A DNA stretch of 64,000 nucleotides from Chlamydoabsidia padenii (taxonomy: Eukaryota > Mucoromycota > Mucoromycetes > Mucorales > Cunninghamellaceae): the NCBI GenBank assembly GCA_025330725.1, contig JAIWND010000010.1:558001-622000 (forward strand). Direction: 5' to 3'. The position numbers and the translations under genes are program-made. Shown here in pieces: positions 55,426 to 64,000 of this stretch. The notes beneath the pieces are model-generated. The model saw only the letters and a program-made list of their open reading frames with translations. It was not told the origin of the DNA and searched no databases. Position 1 is the first letter of the stretch, and every line of letters starts with the position of its first letter.

Positions 55426-56734
55426 TTAAGCTCTACTAGACTGAGTAAAGTGATCGACCAAAAGCAAATTGTACTTTTCTTTTTGTTCTTCAAGTAGTCC
55501 GTGTCCACTATGATAAAAGAGTTGATTAGCTAGTATCTAAGAGCTATACCGAGTATAAAGATATTTCCCTACCTTCCTTCAAAGATTTCCAGGCGACAAT
55601 TCAACACCTTATGAATATGGTAAGAACATTCAGGACGAACCAAATAATCCCAGGTCCCAGTAACAACCATGACAGGTAAACCTGCCTTGAGAAGAATGGA
55701 GAGTCGAGCATCAGATACAGAGTGTAGTAAACAAGCCGCGGTTTGACCAATATTGCCACGTATAGGTTGCACAGGTACTTTTTTTCCACGTTGAATGGCT
55801 CGATCCTTGACCATATCCCGATTAGTTGGATAATCACCTTCATTACAAGGTAGATTGAGCCAGGTAGGAGGGTATACCAAGGAGATCATATTATCCACTC
55901 TTTGTTCCAATGATTTTGTAATCAACACCGAGTGAGCTAATGTTGTAATGGCTTTTATCTATGCATAGAACAAATTCAAGTGAGTGATCTATCAATAATA
56001 TGTGTTTTATTTTTACCGTTGGGATGTTTTTCCTGGCGCAAGTGCTTGTCAAAGTCAATGTCTTTAATCTTTCCGGTTCAGCCGTTGCCATTTCCAAAGC
56101 GATCATTCCACCCATACTGACTCCAACCAAGTGAATACCTGATGTCCATTCAAAGTGATCCAACAAATCAAATGCATCTTTGGCCATTTGTGAAGTCCTA
56201 TGTAGTAAATATTGTTTAGTAGAATTCAATATTGGTCATCATGGTATTTAAAAACTTGCGCATAAAGTCCAGAAGGTGCATCTATAAAGTAACTTTGTGG
56301 ATTAGTTGGTCATTTCTGTGTATATTCATCATTTTATACTTGCCTGATTTTCCCATGCCACGATTGTCAAATATGATGACTGTATACTTTCCACTTGCCG
56401 CCAAATACTTGTACTATGTTGTTTTATATAAGAAGATATATTACTATTAGAGTAACTCCGTCCCACCCATGATGCACTTACCTGGTGTTCCCAAGCCAAG
56501 CACGACATGGCTAATCCTACATGATTAACAAATATATATAAAGAAGAGTCAGTATAAGTCTGCTTTTATAATCATGTTGTTTACGTTACCCATCACAAGC
56601 ATGACCTTTTCAGGGCCGGAGCCATGGATTTCATAATAAAGGTTGATGGGTTCAGCGTCACGTCCTTTTCCGACAGTTACATGACCTTGTTCTTTGAGAG
56701 TAGGGTTTTCTTGAGTGTTTAAATTAGTTGACAT
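55426..56734 (-). CDS. Alpha/beta hydrolase
   Basis: Seven exons (56590-56734, 56482-56516, 56344-56413, 56260-56281, 56017-56197, 55573-55958, 55426-55507) give 306 residues. Seen: FDNRGMGKSDAPSGLY (typical after strand 4), the nucleophile elbow GVSMGGMIALEMA with Ser, a late Asp (VTGTWDYLVRP) and His (SGHGLL), the complete catalytic triad. An esterase, epoxide hydrolase or lipase-like role is possible; substrate unknown. Introns 3 and 4 need GC donors (GCAAGT at 56343 and GCAAGT at 56259); only they keep DNRGMGKSDAPSGLYATSQM in frame. The 22-nt exon 4 is easily missed. Confidence 0.85.
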
Positions 56735-57070
56735 TTCTTTAAAGAGGGAAAAAAAGTTCAAAAAAAGAAAAAAGAAAGGGGGTCGCCTTTTATAAATCCA
56801 ATCGAGTCAGATTGAAAGGCCGCACGGAACCCTGTAAGGCACCCTCCTCCGATCCTATCACCATATCATACATACCCTTGATCTTACTCTGTTACTAAGC
56901 ATATATCCCATGATGTTCAATTATATTAATGGTTGATGCATTTAGCATCATTGAGTTTTTCTTTTTTTTTTTGTAAATGTCGGCTATTCAATCCCCTATT
57001 TCAAAGGAAAAGATAAAAAAAAAAGTTATTTTTTCAACTTTTTGCTTCCCTTCCTTGTTTTATAATTTAC
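56735..57070. promoter_or_regulatory. Divergent spacer hydrolase / BST1
   Basis: A fragment TGTCGGCTATTCAATCCCC at 56974-56992 resembles both orientations of the recurring element. A T11 run lies near 56963. No gene. Confidence 0.45.
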
Positions 57071-60000
57071 ATGACTCCAAGATTATTGGTATTGGTGTTG
57101 ATCACCTTCCAACTCTTTGGCTGTTACGTGGTGTTGGACTCTTTTCTTCATCATCAACGCGATGTACCTGGTTGCCAAATGTCCTACTCCCGTCCTTCCT
57201 TTATACCTATCCATGTGCCTCATTCAAGACTTGCTGACAAGTACTCACTTTATCTTTATCGTGAAGGTGGTATTGATCCGGATAATCAGGTAATTCTTCA
57301 CATTTCTATATATAAAAGGTACTTAACAGCCAACTTTTTTTTTTCTTACTTTAGCTTCTGGGTGTGCCAACACTATTCATCCCTGGACATGCTGGTAGCT
57401 ACAAACAAGCACGCTCCATTGCCGCCGAATCTGCATACTATTATCAAAGTCTATCCTTAAAAGACTTTAGATATGGTTTGGATGTTTTTACAGGTAAATT
57501 GGTTATAGAACTCTCATAATGGTGTGAATCAAGCTCTCACACGTTTTCTTTTTTTTTTTTTTTTTTCTAACTTTTTCTAACAACTAGTGGATCTCAATGA
57601 AGAATTCTCAGCAGTTGCCGGTAGGCTATTATATGATCAAGCCGAATATCTCAACGATGCAATCAAACACATCCTACACCATTATCAATCTATAGCGGAA
57701 TACCAAAGACGGCCTGTCCCTGCATCGGTGATTGTAGTGGGCCACAGTATGGGTGGTGTCGTGGCCAGAATCATGCAGCACCTCCCCAACTATGTACCGG
57801 GAACAATCAACACTATATTTACTTTGGCGACCCCTCATAGTATGCCACCCATTGTATTAGATCCCTCAATTGACATGATATATCAACGACATCTCTCTCA
57901 ACCTCTGAATGATACAATGCTCATTTCTGTGGCAGGTGGTACCCTGGACACAATTGTTAATTCTGATGCGGCCATCCTTTCTCCTTCTATGGGTTTGACA
58001 GTATACACAACGGCTATTCCTGGTGTGTGGACGGGGTGTGATCATATGGCTATCTTGTGGTGTAATCAGCTTGTCAAGAAGGTCGCCGCTGCTTTGGTGG
58101 ATATTGTTGATATTCGATCTCCTTCTCAGACCGCTCCTCTGGATAAGCAAAGACATATTTTTGAAAATTACTTGGCTCCAACTCCATCTCTGAGACTGGC
58201 TTCTGGTAAGGATAATGAATGATCATGTATTATCGCTGTAATCTTGACTCATTTTTTATATATATCTTAGTGGGGACCTCTCTGACTCTATCAACTGGGG
58301 CAATACATATCGACCAAAAGGAACAGCAACTCTTTACATTATCAGATCAACAACTACATCAACAGTTAGTCTATTACTTTGGGGAAGAGAACGATTGTTT
58401 CGGAATACTCACCAACGTACAAGATCTCAATGTGCTATCTATCCAATTATGTCATCATGGCGATACTGCTGATCTCACATGCTTCAAGGTGGAATCAGGA
58501 TTTCAGATGATCCCATCCTTTAGAAACGGAAAAACACATCCTCATGAAAGCGACACATCTCCCTACTGGTTACTCGACTTGGATCACACTACTTGGAAGG
58601 AATTTGACTTGGTTATAGTAGATTATTATGAACAACAACAACAACAGAAAACTTTAGCAAATGGCCAGCATCCTTTTATACGACTTGGAATGTACAAGAC
58701 AGGAATGGCGACTAGACAAAGGGCTAACCCATCATTGTTTGATCTGGCTTTTGGTGGGGGCTCTCTTCTAGAGGTGGACACTCTGGGAACGATTCTCCAA
58801 TTCCCTGACATTGATTCACCACTCTTGGCATTTAAACTATCTATGATCAGTCGATCATCTCCCAACACAGCAACAGTGGATCCACTTTTGATACGGCAGG
58901 CGTTTTATGGTGAATCCAAATTCCACATCCTCGGTCCCGATACTTTTGCGCCTATTCATCTTCATCGAGGACCTGACGATGGTAGCAGTAGCAAGGATGG
59001 ATTGATACTGACGATATGGTCTTCTCATGATGAGACTGTACAGCTCTTGCTTGAACTGGATTGGTATGGCAGTGTGGGGAAAAGCGTACTTCGACTCGGG
59101 CCTGTTATTCCCATGTGCCTCTTTTTGGTATCTCTTTCCTTCCTAGCACACCAATTGTCTTGTGATTCCTCTTTTGCTCGTTATTCCTCCGTGGATTCTC
59201 TGGCTGAATGGATGGGTGGCTACTCGTTTTCGTACTTGTATGTGGTGGTGATCATTGTCAGTGGTCTGCAACAGTGGTGGCCCTTGAATTGGGCAATGGG
59301 GGGAGCACCATCACTCTCTTTACCGCCGTTTTTATGGTGGCTTCCTTTGTCCTTGTTTATGCTCTCGACTGGGCTTTTCTTGGTGTTGGTGGTTATTCTC
59401 TCTTTACTCATCTATGGGCTTCAATGGTTGTTACCTGTCTCTCTATCAACGCACCGATTTGGCTATACCACCATGTCAATAAGGGTACTTTTGTTTAGTT
59501 GTCTTGGTTGGTTGCCGGTGTCTGTGGTGGTGGTGTTGGTGTACTTGCAATGGCTCTTCTTGTGCGCTGCATCCTATGCGTCAGCGAAACTATCGGTAAG
59601 CATTCTGTCATGAATAATAGTAACATGGGTGACTCATTACTTTTTATTGTTGTTACTGTTGTTGTTGATGGGATAGAATACATCGCAGGATTGGTCAAGG
59701 TATCGGGTTTTGTTTGCCATATTCATGGTCTTGACAACTTGGCTTCCTTATCATATTCCTGATGTGGTGGTATATATACGTGATTTGATGGTGGGATGGA
59801 AGTTCTCAGCTTCTGTGGCTACTCTATTGAATGATGTACCGACACTCATAGAACTATTTCTTCTATTCATCATCGGACTCTGTGACATTATGCTGGAATC
59901 AAGGTAAGAAAAAAAGAATGTACGTAGGTGGGTACTTTTTCTAATACTGACTCTTGTAGGGGATCCTGTTTATTGGTGGCCAGAATCTTATACGTGTTTA

Positions 60001-60074
60001 CCGTGTATTATATACTAGTTGGTATCCAGTATCCCTTTAGTCTACATCACTTCGTTAATGCCATTATTGCATAA
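57071..60074 (+). CDS. BST1: GPI inositol-deacylase Bst1/PGAP1
   Basis: Six exons (57071-57289, 57355-57493, 57588-58205, 58271-59595, 59677-59903, 59960-60074) give 880 residues. An N-terminal membrane helix (LLVLVLITFQLFGCYVV) precedes the hallmark VPTLFIPGHAGSYKQARSIA, the lipase elbow VVGHSMGGVVAR, an ER-lumenal domain, and about eight C-terminal membrane helices. Role: in the ER removes the acyl chain from inositol of GPI anchors, needed for export of GPI proteins. The C-terminal third is Val/Leu-rich with a CxxC-like cysteine cluster. Terminal exons of 227 and 115 nt are supported by in-frame splices. Confidence 0.92.
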
Positions 60075-61224
60075 ACCCCATTTAAAAAAAAATAGATCAT
60101 CCTTATTCCCTTAATATATAGACACATCCTTTTTATCTCACATTTATACCACTTTAAAATGATAACAATAATAAAATAGACCATCTTGGCCTTACTCAAA
60201 TCATGCAAATTACTGGAGTGACGGGGTTTAAGTATGCTAATGTGTACAACCATCCGTCCATCAGGGCAAAAGTAAGGGATCATTCCACTTACGAATTCAG
60301 ACAAAAGACTTCATGACCGGGATCATCCGTGAAGACGAATTGTAAACTGGTCGAGTCGAATGTTCAGGTAAAAGCACCTACAGCGTTTTGATTTATACCG
60401 GGTTTGCATGAAAGAACCCAAAATAGGAAGTCTATTTTGATCTGGGTGTTTGAGCCAATCAGACCCTGCTATTTCTCCACACACGTTGGCTGCAGGAACA
60501 GCATGACTGATCCCCTGATTCGTAACATGGCTCTGCTGCGTCACTTTTCCACTTTGTTACTTTTTTTTTTTTCTCATGTCGAAAAGGAACATATGCTTTA
60601 ATTGTGAAACCAGGTCTGTTTCTGAAAGTAATCAGCCACACTTTATGTTACTCGAAAGTATGTAAAAGTAATTTGATGTAACCCTGATTGTTGTTGTTTT
60701 GATATTGTTTGTTTATAGAAACAAGTTTGATCTGAAAGAACCGACTCTCCAAATGTCGGGGTTTGAATATGTGATGGAGGCAAATAATGCAGACATCTTT
60801 TTTCATGATTGTTTCGTTTGAAGGGACAAAAAAAAACAAGTCTAGTACCAGTATATACATTTGTAGTCAACTAGGCCCTTTTAAATATCCTACCATGCAT
60901 ATCATGTATCTTCAATCATCGTGTTTTTGTCAACATCCCGTTTTTGATAGTTTAGATTTAATGAAATAAGAGCAATGAAATAATAGTGATGATTGAGGTA
61001 GAATATGTTGCATTTAGATCTGGGATCTTCTCTCCTTGAACAAATAGACCCATTTTACTTTTTTCGGTTGTTGCTATTAATAAAGGGGTCAGTTTTTCTT
61101 ATTTTCAAATCCCGACTTTTTTGGACCATTAGGTGCAAAAAGTTATAAAAGTGCTCCAGGTCCCATTTTCGCCTTTTTCTTTCCATTTTCTCACTCTTCA
61201 CCAACATTCACAACAAACATAAAA
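60075..61224. other. Spacer before DUF1647-like gene
   Basis: 1.15 kb without a supported gene. An orphan GTCGGGGTTTGAAT element is at 60755-60768, and the true upstream element of the next gene at 61102-61116. Several short frames (60404-60601, 60648-60870) are unsupported. Confidence 0.5.
61102..61116 (+). promoter_or_regulatory. AAATCCCG element upstream of DUF1647-like gene
   Basis: TTTTCAAATCCCGAC about 115 bases before the ATG at 61225, followed at 61142 by a TATAAAA string. Confidence 0.55.
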
Positions 61225-62461
61225 ATGGGCGTATCCCTTCCACGATCTGTCCCTCCTTCTCAAAAGCCAATGTCTCGAAAACTGATCCCCTTGCAACTTG
61301 CCATTGTTTTTTTACTTGGATTCTTCTTCCTGTGTAGTGTTAAAGTCAATCGAATGGGTAAGTAGGGAAAAAATAGTAACATTGAATAGTTATAAAAATA
61401 AACTAAAAAGACACTCTATTATAGATAACTGTACTTCTGACTTGCAGCTCTGTCACTCACCTGACATGGAGGCACAGTTTAATGACGCTGATATAGTACC
61501 ACCAACAGAACAACACCACACAACACTAGAAACACCTAAACGAACCAACTTCCCATACACTATTGTTACTGCTTCCAGTGCCAACCATCTTTGCTCCTTG
61601 GAAAACTTTTTATACTCACTCCACGCATTACGAGCCCACATTGAACCTGAAGCCTTCCCCCGTGTGGTGGTATACAATATTGGCATGAACCGAACCCAGC
61701 TACCTGTCTTGGACCAATTGGCCTCCCATGGATTAATAGATGATATCGAACTATTTGATTACTTTTCCTATCCACGATTCTGGGACGTTGCCATTAATGC
61801 TGGTGAATACGCATGGAAAACAGGAATCGTGAATGAAGCTCGGATCAAGTATGGCGGCACCTTGGTATGGCTGGATGCAGGCAATGTCGTCACAGCTGAT
61901 TTTTTACTCCATATTCCATCCATCATACAACAACAAGGCGGGTTTTGGTCACCACGAAGCTCGTATACGATGGGACGGTGGACACATCAAGGCATGTATG
62001 ATTACTATGGTGCAAATGCTCGAACCTATGCTCGGAAGATTAACTGTAATGGTGCTGCGATTGGATTCGATACCACCAACAAGACGATCGTCGATGATAT
62101 CATAATTCCTTGGTACCATTGTGGCCTGGACAAGAATTGTATTGCTCCCCCTGGCTCATCAAGAAAGAATCATCGTCAGGATCAAGCAGTGTTGACTTTT
62201 TTGGCGTACAAGAATGGACATGGGTGTAGTGTGGCTCCAGGACGATTCCATCATCTTCAAATTCATCGTGATGTGGCTTGCCGGTCAAGTCTCTTGGAAC
62301 TCGAGGTCGCGGGGAGTCTTTATCATCCTTCTTCGGTGGATTTTCCGAAATGGTATAGAAGTGACACTTTGGAATTATACAATCATCCTGAATGGCGATA
62401 CCCCAAGGACAACATCCCTGCTCACATCAAGGCTTTAATTGAACCTCCTCCAAATCTATAG
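61225..62461 (+). CDS. DUF1647-like type II membrane protein
   Basis: Two exons (61225-61357, 61425-62461) give 389 residues. Seen: a cytosolic basic tail, one membrane anchor (PLQLAIVFLLGFFFLCSVKV), a short Thr-rich stem, then a globular domain with TIVTASSANHLCSLENFLYS, VVVYNIGMN, a DXD-like GTLVWLDAGNVVTADF, CNGAAIGFDTTN and HRQDQAVLTFLAY. This pattern resembles the DUF1647/DUF273-like and GT8-like families of Golgi glycosyltransferases, with D-x-G in place of D-x-D. A glycosyltransferase role in the Golgi is therefore likely, not shown; the sugar is unknown. Confidence 0.7.
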
Positions 62462-62956
62462 ATCCCCTTTATTTTATTGTATCATACAAACTTTTTTTTT
62501 TTACTCCATCCTCATCATCACTTGCTTTTTTTAGTTTTAGTTATATCCTTACTTGTGACATATTTATCATTCCTCTCCCTTCCATTCCTTGGCTGTTTTT
62601 ATATTTTTGACATCAAAATGAAACCATAAATAAAGGATTGACTTTGTATATAGACTCCTGTTTGTATCATGTTTAATAAATGATAATAAAAATTACACTT
62701 CATTGAAATTTATTCATGTCTCTTTATACCATTAGGACATCATCTTGTTTAAGGAGGTTAAATGATCTTATACAACTTTAACCAAAACTCCTTCTGCCTT
62801 TTGGGTAGTTTGTGCAGAATCTGAACTTGATAATTTGAAACACCGCTTATGCCATTTTGCTGGATTCTTTTTTCCCATCCATCCTTCCTCTTTCCTTTTT
62901 TCCTTTTTATTACACGATACGCATTGTCCACTGGTTATATTACATACTTTTATGAA
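62462..62956. other. Spacer upstream of kinesin-like gene
   Basis: AT-rich with poly(A)-signal-like ATAAATAAAG near 62630. TTTGAAACACCGCTT at 62836-62850 is a degenerate element. An ATG at 62849 is in frame with the next gene but would add a hydrophobic segment; I prefer 62957. Confidence 0.45.
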
Positions 62957-64000
62957 ATGGCGTTAATATCATCTTCTATTCCACCTCCCTCTTTTACTTA
63001 CTCTCCTTCTTCTTCTTCTTCAACATCAATCAAGTCATACATCAAACCCAACCAATTACGATCTTTATCCACCAGTTTATTACCACGACCATCTACCACT
63101 CGTCCTCAGCCTTCAGCAATGCAACATCAACCATATCGTCGTCGACCTTCTCATATCCCTCAATTGAAACCAAGCATCAGTAATAACAGTAATAGTCTCA
63201 GTACCTCTAGTAGTCAGACCTCAAAAAGCACTTCATCAAACAGCTTACTGGTCTTGCCTCATTCATCCACTGGCACTCGATCCTCTCCTCTCAAGATGGC
63301 AGGTCAACAACTTGCTAATGCACGTGTTTTGGTACAGTGTTTGGGAACTCGGCTCCACGTTGAAGATTCAGGTGCCGTTATAACGCTTCCACAATCATCG
63401 GGTGGTGTCAAGACCAAACGAAAACGGTTTATATTTGGTAAGAGGGCGTATCCATAAACAACGATATGGTCTGTTAAAACTAACTCTCAATACTTCATGG
63501 TATAGATCACGTTCTTGGTCCTAATGAATCGGTCGAAAACTTTATGCCCTCGTTACAACCTCTATTACGGTAAATGCTCCCCTTAAAACACATCGCCTTC
63601 TTCTTACTAACTATTAATCTGTGGAACAATAGTCAAGCTTTATATGGGTACTCAGGTAACACTTATTTTGGTTGTAATAATACACGCTTCCAACCTACCA
63701 AACTTTTTTTAATATTTATCTCAGGAACGATTCTCAGTTATGGACCGGCTAGATGTGGGAAATCATCCGTAAGACACAGCAACAATAGGATAGATGACAA
63801 TGGAATACTCACAATCGCTTTTTCTTTTCCTTTAATCTTACAGGTTATGGTATTGATACAGAATTGAAAGATTGCATAATGCTTTGAAAACTCACACTTT
63901 TTTTTTTTTACAATTATACTAGCAAGGTAAGATCAAGGCAAGAATCATGGGCTAAAAACTGGTAAGTTAAAAAAGAAACGAATCTCTTTAACAGGCTCTC
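62957..64000 (+). CDS. Divergent kinesin-like motor, 3' end beyond window
   Basis: Exons 62957-63437, 63506-63569, 63633-63655 and 63725-63768 give residues 1-204. After a ~115-residue Ser/Pro-rich leader come ANARVLVQCLGTRL, FIFDHVLGPNESVENFMPSL, QPLLRQALYGYSGTILSYGP and the P-loop PARCGKSS; these line up with the kinesin start, F-x-F-D-x-V-F, and the A-Y-G-Q-T-G-S-G-K-T loop. After the P-loop the frame requires a 6-nt exon (63843-63848, VM) and then another tiny exon starting at 63931 to restore an M-x-G motif; this is tentative. The rest lies outside. The altered P-loop and missing T-G-S suggest a divergent or inactive motor. Confidence 0.6.

Overview
The window looks like nuclear DNA of an early-diverging filamentous fungus, most likely a Mucoromycota (Mucorales-type) species. 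The evidence is short GT-AG introns (mostly 50-80 nt) at high density, compact AT-rich spacers with long A/T homopolymers, and fungal-only families: Zn2Cys6 regulator, DASH subunit Dam1, Ecl1-type zinc protein, Qcr10, Mnn2-type mannosyltransferase and steryl-glucosidase. There is no sign of bacterial, viral or transposon sequence, no CRISPR array, and I found no tRNA or rRNA gene. Species cannot be named from the sequence. Nearly all exon models were checked by reading frame: splice phases agree and the summed exon lengths are multiples of three.

Layout. 1-9.7 kb: 3' part of a fucosyltransferase-like gene, the Hsp90 co-chaperone p23, ribosomal protein eS1, the Mia40 oxidoreductase, an Ecl1-type protein and Tim13. 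9.9-16 kb: an XRCC4-like end-joining factor, a disordered protein of unknown role, a tetraspanin and an Mpv17-type protein. 16-25.6 kb: Zn2Cys6 factor, PAS-kinase-type kinase, a winged-helix + PP2C phosphatase and a Cue1-like ER protein. 26.7-35.2 kb: eight minus-strand genes' worth of metabolism and trafficking (mitochondrial carrier, two pyrroline-5-carboxylate reductases on either side of a phosducin-like gene, ECHDC1-like decarboxylase, Vac1/Pep7). 35.7-37 kb: a probable broken secreted-protein gene and an Asn/Ser-rich protein. 37.8-48.4 kb: GH5 steryl-glucosidase, GT71 mannosyltransferase, histidine phosphatase, Cog5, Dam1. 49.5-64 kb: amino-acid permease, Qcr10, ribosomal uL18, Emc2, alpha/beta hydrolase, GPI inositol-deacylase Bst1, a DUF1647-like membrane protein, and the 5' part of a divergent kinesin.

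How the parts relate. There is no operon-like pathway; this is ordinary fungal gene order. Themes do recur: glycan and secretory-pathway work (fucosyltransferase, Mnn2-type enzyme, Cog5, Bst1, Emc2, Cue1, steryl-glucosidase, DUF1647) and mitochondria (Mia40, Tim13, Mpv17, carrier, Qcr10, one P5C reductase).

The most striking structure outside genes is a recurring 12-15 base element, roughly TTTNAAAYCCCGMC, found in either orientation about 50-150 bases upstream of most start codons on both strands, plus orphan copies in spacers and introns. Other points worth a second look are three GC-AG introns sharing a GCAAGT donor, winged-helix-like modules joined to a PP2C phosphatase and to Dam1, a pseudogene with two stop codons, and tetranucleotide arrays in the first introns of both ribosomal-protein genes.
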